A DNA stretch of 64,000 nt from Spirosoma foliorum (GTDB lineage: Bacteria > Bacteroidota > Bacteroidia > Cytophagales > Spirosomataceae): contig NZ_CP059732.1 in assembly GCF_014117325.1 (NCBI RefSeq), positions 496,001 through 560,000 on the forward strand. Direction: 5' to 3'. This document shows, in pieces, positions 7,291-15,582 of the stretch; position 1 is the first letter of the stretch, and each line of letters begins with the position of its first letter. Position numbers and translations under genes: made by a program. The notes below the pieces were generated by a model. That model did no database searches. It saw only the letters and a program-made list of their open reading frames with translations, and was not told where the DNA came from.

Positions 7291-9006
7291 ATGGCTGAAT
7301 TAATCCGAATGCCCAAGATGAGCGACACAATGACTGAAGGCGTCATTGCAGAGTGGCACAAAAAGGTGGGCGATAAAGTAAAATCCGGCGACGTACTGGC
7401 CGAAGTTGAAACCGATAAAGCTACGATGGACCTGGAGTCCTACGAAGAAGGTACACTACTTTATATCGGTGTTGAAAAAGGTGCTTCAGTTCCGGTAGAT
7501 GGCGTTTTGGCTATTATCGGTGCGGATGGCGAAGATTACAAAGCCTTGCTGAATGGAGCAAGTGGTGGTAGCCAGGAAGCGCCTGCTCCTAAGGCAGAGC
7601 CAACTCCTGCGCCTGTTGCTGAGTCAGCACCTGTGGCAACCAAAGTGCCTGAACAGAAAGCCGCTCCGGCTGTTCCAGCCGAGAAGGTCAACGCGTCGGT
7701 TATTCGGATGCCGAAAATGAGCGATACGATGACCGAAGGCACTATTGTGGCCTGGCATAAAAAAGAAGGTGATACCGTGAAATCGGGCGATGTTCTGGCC
7801 GAAGTTGAGACCGACAAGGCCACGATGGACCTCGAAGCATACGAAGAAGGCACACTGCTGTATATCGGAGTAAAAGAAGGTGCATCCGTAGCCGTTGACG
7901 ACATCATTGCCGTTGTTGGTGAAAAAGGTGCCAACTTCAAAGTTCTGCTGGATGGTGGTGCTGGTCAACAGGCTGCTACCGGCGAAGGCGGAAGCGCTAC
8001 TGCTCAACAAAATCCACAGGCCAGTGAGCCTGCCAATGCCGATACTGATTTATCATATGCGGGTGGAACGGGTGATGTTTCTGAATCGAATGGTCGGGTG
8101 AAAGCATCGCCGTTAGCGAAGCGGATTGCCGAAGATAAAGGCATTAATCTGTCTCAGGTTCATGGTAGCGGTCCCGAAGGTCGTATTGTAAAAAGCGATG
8201 TTGAGTCGTTCGTTCCAGGCAAAGCAGCTCCAGCGGCTCAACCTGCTGCTCCTGTTGCGCAACCAACCGCAGCGCCAACACCCGCGGCTCAGCCATCGGC
8301 TCCGGCTCCTGTACCAACACCTGCCGGTGATTATGAAGATGTTCCAGTTAGCCAGATGCGGAAAACGATTGCCCGTCGGTTGAGTGAGAGCCTGTTCACG
8401 GCTCCACACTTCTACCTGACGATGGAAATCAACATGGACAAGGCGATGGAACTGCGTGGTACGGTCAATGGACTTAGCCCGGTGAAAGTTTCGTTCAACG
8501 ATTTCGTGATCAAGGCGGCTGCTCTGGCTCTGAAACAACATCCGAATGTCAACTCGTCCTGGCTTGGCGATAAAATCCGGAAGTACAAGTATGTGAATAT
8601 CGGCGTAGCTGTTGCTGTTGACGAAGGCTTGCTGGTACCCGTTGTTCGGAATGCTGATCAGAAAACACTGTCGACCATTTCGGGCGAAGTAAAAGATCTG
8701 GCCGGTAAAGCCAAAGACAAGAAACTCCAGCCGAAAGACTGGGAGGGAAGTACCTTCTCGATCTCGAACCTGGGTATGTTTGGTATCGAAGAATTTACCG
8801 CAATCATCAACCCGCCTGATTCCTGTATTCTGGCTGTTGGTGCTATCAAGCAAACAGTTAAGTTCGAAGGCGATGTAGCAAAACCAACGAACGTTATGAA
8901 AGTAACGCTCTCTTGCGATCACCGGGTGGTTGATGGAGCTACGGGTTCGGCCTTCCTGCAAACAGTTAAGCAGTTGCTCGAAGATCCAATGCGGATGCTG
9001 GTATAA
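7291..9006 (+). CDS. pdhC: Pyruvate dehydrogenase complex E2, dihydrolipoyllysine acetyltransferase
   Basis: The 571-residue protein contains two nearly identical lipoyl domains (about 3-85 and 137-220, each with ETDKATMDLE; lipoyl lysines 43 and 176), a peripheral subunit-binding domain (about 268-306, VKASPLAKRIAEDKGI), an Ala/Pro-rich linker, and the acetyltransferase core (about 337-571) with catalytic DHRVVDG (His544, Asp548). It forms the core of the complex that passes acetyl groups from lipoamide to CoA. The duplicated lipoyl domain and swinging Ala/Pro linkers are normal for E2. No E1 or E3 gene is nearby, so the other subunits must be encoded elsewhere. A -7-like TAATTTTG lies at 7194-7201 but has no clear -33 partner. 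Confidence 0.95.
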   Translation: MAELIRMPKMSDTMTEGVIAEWHKKVGDKVKSGDVLAEVETDKATMDLESYEEGTLLYIGVEKGASVPVDGVLAIIGADGEDYKALLNGASGGSQEAPAPKAEPTPAPVAESAPVATKVPEQKAAPAVPAEKVNASVIRMPKMSDTMTEGTIVAWHKKEGDTVKSGDVLAEVETDKATMDLEAYEEGTLLYIGVKEGASVAVDDIIAVVGEKGANFKVLLDGGAGQQAATGEGGSATAQQNPQASEPANADTDLSYAGGTGDVSESNGRVKASPLAKRIAEDKGINLSQVHGSGPEGRIVKSDVESFVPGKAAPAAQPAAPVAQPTAAPTPAAQPSAPAPVPTPAGDYEDVPVSQMRKTIARRLSESLFTAPHFYLTMEINMDKAMELRGTVNGLSPVKVSFNDFVIKAAALALKQHPNVNSSWLGDKIRKYKYVNIGVAVAVDEGLLVPVVRNADQKTLSTISGEVKDLAGKAKDKKLQPKDWEGSTFSISNLGMFGIEEFTAIINPPDSCILAVGAIKQTVKFEGDVAKPTNVMKVTLSCDHRVVDGATGSAFLQTVKQLLEDPMRMLV

Positions 9007-9009
9007 AAA

Positions 9010-9089
9010 GGAGAAAAGGGAAGAGGGGGAAGAAAGGGAGTAAGTGGTTTTATCCATTCTCCCTTTCTTCCCCCTCTTCCCTTTTCTCC
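9010..9089. repeat. Perfect 31-bp inverted repeat between pdhC and trxA
   Basis: The arms 9010-9040 and 9059-9089 are exact complements (GGAGAAAAGGGAAGAGGGGG, then AAGAAAGGGAG) around an 18-base loop. The element fills the space between the stop codons of the convergent E2 and thioredoxin genes. One strand of each arm is almost pure purine, so both a very stable RNA hairpin and a DNA triplex are conceivable. Confidence 0.95.
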
Positions 9090-9098
9090 CTCTAAAAA

Positions 9099-9443
9099 TT
9101 AGATCGTAGCGGGTTCCATAGCGGCTACCAGCTTTTGTTCTAATACGCCTTTAGACGTAGCGCCAATCACTTTATCGACTAACTGACCATTTTTGAAAAC
9201 CATCAGTGTAGGAATGCTGCGGATGCCAAATTTGGCAGGTGTTGCTGAGTTCTGGTCAACATCCATTTTAGCAACAATGGCTTTTCCTTCGTATTCGCCA
9301 GCAAGCTGTTCAACGATTGGACCTACCATCCGACAAGGGCCACACCATTCGGCCCAGAAGTCTACTAAAACAGGTTTGTCTGAATTTATAAGTTCGCTAA
9401 AATTAGCGTCGGTTGCTTCTACGGCATTTGATCCTGCTGCCAT
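9099..9443 (-). CDS. trxA: Thioredoxin
   Basis: A 114-residue thioredoxin with the redox motif WAEWCGPCRM (Cys34 and Cys37 counted from the ATG at 9443), VDFWAEW before it, KMDVDQNSATPAKFGIRSIPTL with the conserved cis-proline, and a closing GATSKGVLEQKL. It reduces disulfides of cytosolic proteins such as ribonucleotide reductase, using thioredoxin reductase. The start at MAAGSNAVEATD fits the family length; an alternative in-frame ATG at 9485 would add 14 residues. Confidence 0.95.
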   Translation of the reverse strand: MAAGSNAVEATDANFSELINSDKPVLVDFWAEWCGPCRMVGPIVEQLAGEYEGKAIVAKMDVDQNSATPAKFGIRSIPTLMVFKNGQLVDKVIGATSKGVLEQKLVAAMEPATI

Positions 9444-9592
9444 GATTGAAATGAGTTTGTTATGTTGAACTTGTTTCATGGACATAAACCCTTTTCATAA
9501 CGATTAGTTCCGAATTCTACATCACCTTGTTAGCAGCCTTTATTTTCGGGCAATGCGCTGGCGAGCACATTTTCTTAACTGCAGAGGCTTGG

Positions 9593-11161
9593 TCATGACC
9601 GGATTTTTAGCACCTTCTTCAAGACGGCTACGCTCTGTTCCAACTCATCCTCCGTACTCGATGCAAACCCTAATCGCGTGCCGTTGAGCCGCTGACCGGG
9701 CGGGTTGTGCGCTATACCATTCGACAGTGACAAACCTTCCTGATCAGCCCGTTGTGCCATTAATTCCATGTCTATCGACGGATCGAATAGCGCCCAAACG
9801 GCCATCCCGCCGTCGGGTTTATTAAACTGAATTATGTCCGATAGTTCTGTCGATACTAGTTCGCAGAAATGATCGCGCCGGGCGTGGTACGTGCGTAGCG
9901 CTTTGCGGAAATGGCGCTTCAAATCACCTGTTTTGAGCAATTGGCCAATGGCAAACTCAAGCATGGGGTCGCCCTGGCGGTCGATGATGCGCCGAAGTCG
10001 GGCCAGCTCGTCAATTACGGCTGTTGGAGCCACTACGTAACCAATTCGAAAGGCGGGGGCTACCGACTTCGTTAGGGAGCCTACATAAACAACCATGCCG
10101 TGTTGATCGGCGCTGGCCAGTGGTAAGATCGGGCGACTGAGGTAGTGGAAGTCGTAATCGTAGTCGTCTTCCAGAACAACAAAGCCATATTGTTCAGACA
10201 ATTGCAAGAGTCGTACACGCCGATCGGCACGCAGTGTTACTGTTGTTGGATAGTGATGATGCGGGTTTACAAAGACCATTCGGATTGGCCGGGCGACACT
10301 TCGCTGTTTTTGGCAAAGAATTTCCAGCGCATCCATATCCATCCCATGTTGATCGATGGGAACCGTCAATACCAACGCGCCTGCTTTCTGTATGTTCATC
10401 GTGGCGCCTGCCCAGTTCGTTTCGCCCGTTACGACCACATCGCCCAGACGCAATAATACCTGACAGGTCAAATGCAGACCCATGATGCTGCCCCGCGTAA
10501 TAAGCAGATTATCAGGTGTTGTTCGGAGCCCGCGCGTTTCGTTCAGATGAATCGAAAGTTGCTCTCGAAGCAATCTATTCCCTTTTGTGTCTCCATAGCC
10601 AAAGTGTTTCTGCGGATTCCCCCATCGAAAATAGGAACGGTAAGCCCGACTTAGTTCGTCCATTGGAGCCAGCCTGATATCCGGAAACCCATCATCTAAC
10701 CGTAACCCAGCCTGATTGGTGAGAACAGGCCGATTTAGAAAATTGATTGATTCGAAAGCATAACCCGGTTGTTTATTAGAGATGGCATATCCTTGAGATA
10801 TACCATCTCTACCCTCTAACACCAAAGGCTGCGGTTTAACTTCTGGCACGTGAGCCGCTACATACGTTCCACTGCCTGAACGACTTTCGAGCCATCCCTG
10901 CGCCATCCCTTCGTCGTAAGCGGCTACAATAGTTTGACGATTCAGCGTCAATAATTCCCCCAATTGGCGCGATCCTGGAAGCCGCTGACCGGGCGTCAAC
11001 ATGCCTTTTCGAATGAGCTGCCCAAGCTGATCGCTTAGTTGTAAAAAAACGGGCGTAGTCGACGACTTATCAATCAGAATCAGCGATTTAAAAGGTAGCA
11101 TAACCGGACTAGCTATTTTCTTGAAATTGGATGATTTTACTAGTCCGGCAAAGGACGACAT
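9593..11161 (-). CDS. MocR/PdxR-type GntR regulator with aminotransferase domain
   Basis: The 522-residue protein joins an N-terminal GntR winged helix (about residues 34-100: FLQLSDQLGQLIRKGMLTPG, LPGSRQLGELLTLNRQTI) to a fold-type I PLP aminotransferase domain (about 140-520). The PLP lysine lies in VYVGSLTKSVAPAFRIGYVV, and VFVNPHHHYPTT and LEDDYDYDFHY are typical of the MocR subfamily. These regulators sense PLP or amino acid adducts; PdxR controls PLP synthesis. The divergent PNPOx-like gene 57 bases away fits a vitamin B6-linked or amine-linked role. Met21 (11101), in MLPFKSLILIDK, is an alternative and perhaps better start. Confidence 0.9.
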   Translation of the reverse strand: MSSFAGLVKSSNFKKIASPVMLPFKSLILIDKSSTTPVFLQLSDQLGQLIRKGMLTPGQRLPGSRQLGELLTLNRQTIVAAYDEGMAQGWLESRSGSGTYVAAHVPEVKPQPLVLEGRDGISQGYAISNKQPGYAFESINFLNRPVLTNQAGLRLDDGFPDIRLAPMDELSRAYRSYFRWGNPQKHFGYGDTKGNRLLREQLSIHLNETRGLRTTPDNLLITRGSIMGLHLTCQVLLRLGDVVVTGETNWAGATMNIQKAGALVLTVPIDQHGMDMDALEILCQKQRSVARPIRMVFVNPHHHYPTTVTLRADRRVRLLQLSEQYGFVVLEDDYDYDFHYLSRPILPLASADQHGMVVYVGSLTKSVAPAFRIGYVVAPTAVIDELARLRRIIDRQGDPMLEFAIGQLLKTGDLKRHFRKALRTYHARRDHFCELVSTELSDIIQFNKPDGGMAVWALFDPSIDMELMAQRADQEGLSLSNGIAHNPPGQRLNGTRLGFASSTEDELEQSVAVLKKVLKIRS

Positions 11162-11191
11162 TTGTTTTGAAAATTACTAGAACACGTAAAT

Positions 11192-11211
11192 AGACGCCAA
11201 GGGTGGCGTCT
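11192..11211. promoter_or_regulatory. Palindrome in the MocR divergent promoter, candidate operator
   Basis: AGACGCCA, spacer AGGG, TGGCGTCT: a perfect 8-base palindrome in the 57-base gap between the divergent MocR-type regulator and the PNPOx-like gene, ending 7 bases before the ATG at 11219. It could be a regulator binding site or an RNA hairpin that limits translation. It also has the look of a dispersed palindromic repeat (GACGCC...GGCGTC, flanked by CTCTACG). Confidence 0.5.
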
Positions 11212-11218
11212 CTACGCT

Positions 11219-11842
11219 ATGCAAACAGCTCGCACAATCCCCAGCCGATTAGCCAAACGCGCTCATTACGACGAGGCTACGATTCACCCTATTCTGGATG
11301 AAGCTCTATTTTGTACCGTCAGTTTTGCGGTTGATGGCCAGCCGATGGCTATTCCTACCGCCTTTGCCCGGCAGGATGATAAGTTGTATATCCACGGTTC
11401 GGTGGGCAGTCATTTTATTCGCGCTATTGAGCATGGGGCTCCGGTGTGTATTACCGTTATGCTGGCCGATGGGCTCGTGTTAGCCAAATCAGCTTTTCAT
11501 CATTCGGTCAATTATCGGTCGGTAATAATTTTTGCTAATGCGGAGAAGGTGACGGATGAGACGGAACGAATGAATGCGCTTGCCCTGATCACTGATCATC
11601 TGATTCCCAATCGGTGGGGCGATCTGCGCCCAACAACTGACAGCGAAATGCGGAAGACAACGGTACTGGCGTTTTCGCTGGCTGAAGCTTCGGCCAAGCT
11701 GCGGACGGGCGGCCCGAGCGATGATCCGGAAGATGAATACCTGCCAACCTGGTCGGGGGTAATTCCGCTGCAAACGGTACGCCTTACTCCGGTCCCAGCT
11801 GAGACGAGTCTGGAAACACCTTTGCCTAATTATTTATCATGA
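11219..11842 (+). CDS. Pyridoxamine 5'-phosphate oxidase-fold (flavin-binding) protein
   Basis: The 207-residue protein has the split-barrel flavin-binding fold: FCTVSFAVDGQPMAIPTAFARQDDKLYIHGSVGSHFIRAIEHGAPVCITVMLADGLVLAKSAFHHSVNYRSVIIF. The YIHGS and HHSVNYRSV motifs are typical of the family annotated as PNPOx-related or flavin-nucleotide-binding proteins, close to NimA-like enzymes; a true PdxH activity is not implied. It is divergent from the MocR-type gene, and its stop overlaps the start of the next gene (ATGA), so it heads a small operon. Confidence 0.83.
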   Translation: MQTARTIPSRLAKRAHYDEATIHPILDEALFCTVSFAVDGQPMAIPTAFARQDDKLYIHGSVGSHFIRAIEHGAPVCITVMLADGLVLAKSAFHHSVNYRSVIIFANAEKVTDETERMNALALITDHLIPNRWGDLRPTTDSEMRKTTVLAFSLAEASAKLRTGGPSDDPEDEYLPTWSGVIPLQTVRLTPVPAETSLETPLPNYLS

Positions 11843-12351
11843 GACTTGTTGAATTGACCGCCACGGAAAACTTTGGCTACCGACAGTTTTTGGTAGAGGG
11901 CATAAGAAAACATCAGGATTGTTTTCGGAGTACTCCCGCCGACCAACTCAATAAACCTTTCCCGACAAATGGCACAGCAGATAGTTTTACGCTTGGCATG
12001 CTCAACACCGCCGATGAATTGGCAGGTGTGGTAAGTTTTCAGCGTGAAGGCCAGTATCATGAGAAATTCAGACACAGAGGCTTACTTTTTGGCATGTATG
12101 TAGCCGATAAATACACTGGTCAGGGTTTGGGACGTATTCTGTTAGAAGAAACCATCCGACGGGTGCGCTTAGTGCCTGATATAGAACAGATTAATCTACA
12201 GGTTTTGGCGAACAATAGCCGAGCTAAACGCCAATATGAAAAGTTAGGCTTTCGCTCATTTTCGTTCGAGAAAAATGCCATTAAAGACGGAGATATTTAT
12301 TACGATGAAGAGCTGATGGTACTTTTTTTGACCGACAATACGCACCCATAA
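11839..12351 (+). CDS. GNAT-family N-acetyltransferase
   Basis: The 170-residue protein shows the GNAT acetyl-CoA site GMYVADKYTGQGLGRILLEETIRRV (Q/R-x-x-G-x-G/A pattern at GQGLGR), the following INLQVLANNSRAKRQYEKLGFRSF, and a C-terminal YYDEELMVLFL strand. The substrate is unknown. The start overlaps the preceding stop by 4 bases, which indicates translational coupling. The stop is followed within about 50 bases by the PaiB-like gene. Confidence 0.88.
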   Translation: MRLVELTATENFGYRQFLVEGIRKHQDCFRSTPADQLNKPFPTNGTADSFTLGMLNTADELAGVVSFQREGQYHEKFRHRGLLFGMYVADKYTGQGLGRILLEETIRRVRLVPDIEQINLQVLANNSRAKRQYEKLGFRSFSFEKNAIKDGDIYYDEELMVLFLTDNTHP

Positions 12352-12402
12352 TTGGTAAAGGGAAATAAACCGTATCGCTTAACCGCATTAACAACGACAT
12401 CT

Positions 12403-13023
12403 ATGTATACGCCAAAAGCTTTTCAGGAAACAGATCGTGATACATTGTATCAATTCATTCGCGACAATTCGTTTGGTTTATTGGTCTCAACGGGTACTGA
12501 TGGCATTCCAGTAGCTACCCATATTCCTATCGAACTCCAGCCCGATGCAGCGGGTAAGCTTCAACTAGTGGGGCACCTGTCCAAAGCAAATCCACAAGGG
12601 CGATTGTTGGGGAATAATACGCCCGCACTAGCTGTATTTTCAGGCGCACATAGTTATATTTCCTCTTCCTGGTACGATCACGTAAATGTGCCTACCTGGA
12701 ATTATCTGTCAGTACAGGTGACTGGCCAGACGGACATTTTGTCGGACGACGAAGCGCTGGAAGTTTTACGTCGACAAGTAGATAAATACGAGGCTCATTC
12801 GAAATGCCCAGTATCGGTTGAGAGTATGACGGAAGGTTATGTACGGAAAGAAATGCGTGGAATCATAGCGTTTACGATGACAATCGACACCATACAGGGA
12901 ACGGCTAAACTGAGTCAAAACCGTGACGATAAAAATTATCAGAATATCATTTCTGAACTTCGACAAACGGGGCACGCTGGTGCAAGTGAATTAGCAGATG
13001 AAATGGCCGCCCGTCGACCATGA
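12403..13023 (+). CDS. PaiB-family FMN-binding protein (putative negative regulator)
   Basis: The 206-residue protein starts MYTPKAFQETDRDTLYQFIRDN and contains FGLLVSTGTDGIPVATHIPIEL, GHLSKANPQ, SYISSSWY...VPTWNYLSVQVTGQ and KEMRGIIAFTMTIDTIQGTAKLSQNR, all signatures of the PaiB/FMN-binding split-barrel family. B. subtilis PaiB is linked to repression of degradative enzymes and partners a GNAT protein, PaiA; here too a GNAT gene lies directly upstream, though it may not be an orthologue. The ATG at 12403 is preferred to a TTG at 12352 because it gives the family's usual N-terminus. Confidence 0.88.
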   Translation: MYTPKAFQETDRDTLYQFIRDNSFGLLVSTGTDGIPVATHIPIELQPDAAGKLQLVGHLSKANPQGRLLGNNTPALAVFSGAHSYISSSWYDHVNVPTWNYLSVQVTGQTDILSDDEALEVLRRQVDKYEAHSKCPVSVESMTEGYVRKEMRGIIAFTMTIDTIQGTAKLSQNRDDKNYQNIISELRQTGHAGASELADEMAARRP

Positions 13024-13096
13024 TTGTCTGGGCCAAGTTCCAGCTTGGCCTTTGAATTTCATAATGCACGGCCAAGCTGGAACTTGGCCCAGACAA
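13024..13096. repeat. Perfect 27-bp inverted repeat between paiB-like and osmC-like genes
   Basis: The arms 13024-13050 and 13070-13096 are exact complements (TTGTCTGGGCCAAGTTCCAG, then CTTGGCC), with a 19-base loop. The element begins on the base after the PaiB stop codon and ends 8 bases before the OsmC ATG. The genes are co-directional, so it would lie inside an operon mRNA and cover the ribosome-binding region of osmC. Confidence 0.95.
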
Positions 13097-13104
13097 ATAC
13101 CACC

Positions 13105-13602
13105 ATGGCGAAACAACATACTTATGCCTTAACCATCCAATGGACTGGAAATAAGGGAGAAGGGACCAGTACATATCGCTCATACGAACGCAGTCATACG
13201 ATTTCTGTCGAAAACAAACCAGATTTGCTCGGATCATCGGACCCTTCCTTCCGGGGCGATAAAACAAGGTATAACCCAGAAGAACTCCTGGTTGCCTCGC
13301 TATCGAGTTGCCATATGTTGTCGTATCTGCACTTGTGTGCGGTGGCTGGCGTCGTGGTTCTTGACTATACCGATAAGGCTACAGGCACGATGGCCGAAAC
13401 GCCAGATGGGGGAGGGCACTTTACTGAAGTTACACTATATCCGCTTGTTGTTGTTGCCGAGGAGTCGATGGTGGCTAAAGCAAACGAATTACATCATCAG
13501 GCTAACAAACTCTGCTTCATTGCCAATTCCTGCAATTTTCCGGTGCACCACCAACCGACTTGTATTGCAATAAATGTCGTGGAGTCAGATTCTTCAATCT
13601 GA
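13105..13602 (+). CDS. OsmC-family peroxiredoxin-like protein
   Basis: The 165-residue product (MAKQHTYALTIQWTGNKGEG) has the OsmC/Ohr fold with the two redox cysteines in ASLSSCHMLSYL and IANSCNFPV, and the conserved PEELLVAS before the first. Such proteins reduce organic hydroperoxides with thiol cofactors. The ATG at 13105 is chosen over the upstream TTG at 13024 because the extra codons lie in the inverted repeat. The last codons (ESDSSI and stop) are encoded by a small palindrome at 13584-13603. Confidence 0.9.
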   Translation: MAKQHTYALTIQWTGNKGEGTSTYRSYERSHTISVENKPDLLGSSDPSFRGDKTRYNPEELLVASLSSCHMLSYLHLCAVAGVVVLDYTDKATGTMAETPDGGGHFTEVTLYPLVVVAEESMVAKANELHHQANKLCFIANSCNFPVHHQPTCIAINVVESDSSI

Positions 13603-13655
13603 CTTATAAGGTTTCTCAAAACCTATAGATACAAACAGTAGGTTTTGAGAAACCT
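13584..13655. repeat. Two hairpins after osmC-like gene
   Basis: A short palindrome GTCAGATT-CTTC-AATCTGAC (13584-13603) contains the OsmC stop codon. It is followed by a 17-base inverted repeat AGGTTTCTCAAAACCTA (13609-13625) with its complement at 13639-13655. The words AACCTATA and GGTTTTGAG recur near 54891 and 61120. The element sits between convergent genes and probably ends transcription from one or both sides. Confidence 0.75.
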
Positions 13656-13704
13656 ATAGTGTCGATTATAAGTAACCGACACCACTATACTAAAGGTCTG
13701 AGGA

Positions 13705-14433
13705 TTACTTTTGTTCGTGATAAACCAACACGGGCACTTCTGATTTTTCAATCAGTTTGGCCACATGATTCGGGTGAAACAGACTATCCAGAAAGCCTGA
13801 TGAAGGATATAACTGCATCACAATCAGGTCGACATGAGCGGTTTCGATTTTGTCTTCTGTCAGAATGAGCAATTGTGCGTCGAACGTATCGACGAGTGAA
13901 CTGGTCTGGAATGTGACATCCGCATTGGTTGTCTGCGGCTGCATGGCGTAGGCAATTGTATGCACCTGCGCCGGACGAATGGCATGGCCTTCAGGGGTAG
14001 TGGGAACAATAAGTACCGGACATTTGGCATCATCGGCTACATCGCTAACGGCACTACCCGCCAATCGGTCGAAAAAAGTGCTCAGATCACTGCGTCCCAT
14101 CACGATCAAATCGGCCGAGCGTTCCTTGGCGGCATCCAGAATACCATCATCCACAAACCCAATACGCCATTCTACCTCAACTGATAGCCCTTCGGCACGG
14201 AGTTCATCAGCTAATTTACCAAGCCGTTCGCGGCTGATATCTTCAATTTCCTGAGAGGCTATAAGTCCCAGTCCCGGATCGCCCATAGTCGGCAATGTGG
14301 AATCGGGAACCATAGGTTGAAAAACGTGTAGCAACGTAATGGTTGCACCTGTTTTCCTGGCAAAAAGGCGAACCCAGTCCTGAGCGGCTGTTGTGTTAGC
14401 CGAAAAATCGGTAGGGAATAGTAAGTTGGTCAT
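13705..14433 (-). CDS. Tandem universal stress protein (UspA family)
   Basis: The 242-residue protein starts MTNLLFPTDFSANTTAAQDW, a typical Usp beginning. The first domain (1-150) ends with DLIVMGRSDL...LAGSAVSDVADDAKCPVLIVP, the loop that binds ATP in Usp proteins; the second, shorter domain (150-242) closes with IEKSEVPVLVYHEQK. Usp proteins aid survival under starvation or oxidative stress. The first-domain loop lacks the usual second glycine spacing (GRSDLSTFFDRLAGSA), so ATP binding is not certain. An inverted repeat separates it from the upstream SPFH gene. Confidence 0.88.
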   Translation of the reverse strand: MTNLLFPTDFSANTTAAQDWVRLFARKTGATITLLHVFQPMVPDSTLPTMGDPGLGLIASQEIEDISRERLGKLADELRAEGLSVEVEWRIGFVDDGILDAAKERSADLIVMGRSDLSTFFDRLAGSAVSDVADDAKCPVLIVPTTPEGHAIRPAQVHTIAYAMQPQTTNADVTFQTSSLVDTFDAQLLILTEDKIETAHVDLIVMQLYPSSGFLDSLFHPNHVAKLIEKSEVPVLVYHEQK

Positions 14434-14438
14434 AAAAC

Positions 14439-14510
14439 GTTTACGGTTTTTGGTATATAGTTTTCGGTGGTCGACGCATCACCAAAAACTATATACCAAA
14501 AACCGTAAAC
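14439..14510. repeat. 31-bp inverted repeat between SPFH and usp genes
   Basis: The arms 14439-14469 and 14480-14510 match with one mismatch (GTTTACGGTTTTTGGTATAT, then AGTTTTCGGTG) around a 10-base loop. Both flanking genes run on the minus strand, so it lies in front of the usp start codon. It has no terminator T-tract. Confidence 0.93.
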
Positions 14511-14522
14511 CTCCAACTATGT

Positions 14523-15488
14523 TTAACGTCTGCCCGGTGTTGGCGGTGGGGTAATGATACCACTCGAATCGCCACCTCGGTTCATTGTTTCAACGGCGAG
14601 TAACTGCTTCATGGTTTTCTCCATACCCTCGGTTGAGCCATCAAGGAAAATAACATTGCCCTTTCCGTTCTCGGCAAAATGCTTGATGGCTTCCGTCCAG
14701 ATCGAGAATAGAATCAGCGATGCATCCAGATTGGCTTCGTTCATCACTTTAGCGGATTCGGCCATCCCCTTGGCAACTTCTTCCCGGAATAAAGCCACGC
14801 CCTGACCGCGTAGTTGAGATGCCGTTTTCTCGGCTTCGGCCGAAATCTGAATCGCATTCCCTTCGGCTTGGGCAGCTTTTGTTTTGGTAATCAGTAACGC
14901 CTGTCCTTCGTTTTCAGCGGCTGCTTTCAAGTTGGAAGAGGCCACTACCTGCGCCATCGACCGCATGATGACTTCGTCGAACGCAATGTCGTTCAATTGC
15001 AGATCGGTTAAGTGATATCCCCAGCTTTCAAGCAAAACGTCGAGTTGCGATTTAACGTGTTCGATGATTTCGGAGCGGAGAGCCAGAATTTCAGACTGGC
15101 GTTTTGTAGCCACAAAGCTACGAATAGAGCCTTCGATCGTCCGAATCAGCGCCTGCATAAACGAAGCCTCATCAATGAACTTAAAGGCCACATTTTTAAT
15201 GACTTCCTCGCTCTGGTTCAGTACCGAATAAACGAGCATAGCCTTGAAGTTGACATTAGCCTGGTCGGCAGTAATGGCCTGGAATGCCAGTTCGGCCGAA
15301 CGGTTCTGAATCGAAATGCGTCGGTAAATGAATTCAATAAACGGGATTTTGAAATTCAGCCCCGGCGTCATAACACGGGAATATTTACCAAAAACGGTAA
15401 TAACAGCCACCGTGCCCTGTTGCACAATGACCACTGAAAGGTAAACGACAATAATGATTAATACGAAAATTATGCCCAGAAAGCTCAT
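14523..15488 (-). CDS. SPFH/Band 7 (stomatin-like) membrane protein
   Basis: The 321-residue product has one N-terminal membrane segment (FLGIIFVLIIIVVYLSVVIV), an SPFH domain (about 25-190: GTVAVITVFGKYSRVMTPGLNFKIPFIE, NRSAELAFQAITADQANVNF), an Ala/Glu-rich coiled-coil region (KAAAENEGQALLITKTKAAQAEGNAIQISAEAEKTA, about 190-240) and a Pro-rich tail (ITPPPTPGRR). The order is that of QmcA-like bacterial stomatins, which form large membrane rings. No NfeD or protease partner is adjacent. Confidence 0.9.
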   Translation of the reverse strand: MSFLGIIFVLIIIVVYLSVVIVQQGTVAVITVFGKYSRVMTPGLNFKIPFIEFIYRRISIQNRSAELAFQAITADQANVNFKAMLVYSVLNQSEEVIKNVAFKFIDEASFMQALIRTIEGSIRSFVATKRQSEILALRSEIIEHVKSQLDVLLESWGYHLTDLQLNDIAFDEVIMRSMAQVVASSNLKAAAENEGQALLITKTKAAQAEGNAIQISAEAEKTASQLRGQGVALFREEVAKGMAESAKVMNEANLDASLILFSIWTEAIKHFAENGKGNVIFLDGSTEGMEKTMKQLLAVETMNRGGDSSGIITPPPTPGRR

Positions 15489-15512
15489 ATATAGTAAAGG
15501 TTAGAAAACAAA

Positions 15513-15545
15513 AACGGATTCCGCATTTAAGGTACGGAATCCGTT
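15513..15545 (-). terminator. Hairpin terminator downstream of MFS gene
   Basis: AACGGATTCCG, loop of about 11 bases, CGGAATCCGTT; on the minus strand the stem is followed by TTTGTTTT. It lies about 40 bases after the MFS stop and just before the SPFH gene. Confidence 0.75.
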
Positions 15546-15582
15546 GATAGCCTAACTGGAAATTTGTATAATCGGTCGTTGC

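Noticed and set aside
8113..9057. A 314-residue frame on the minus strand opposite the E2 gene
   Set aside because: It lies wholly opposite a certain gene, has cysteine/arginine-rich low-complexity stretches and no family features; codon bias of the E2 gene keeps it open.
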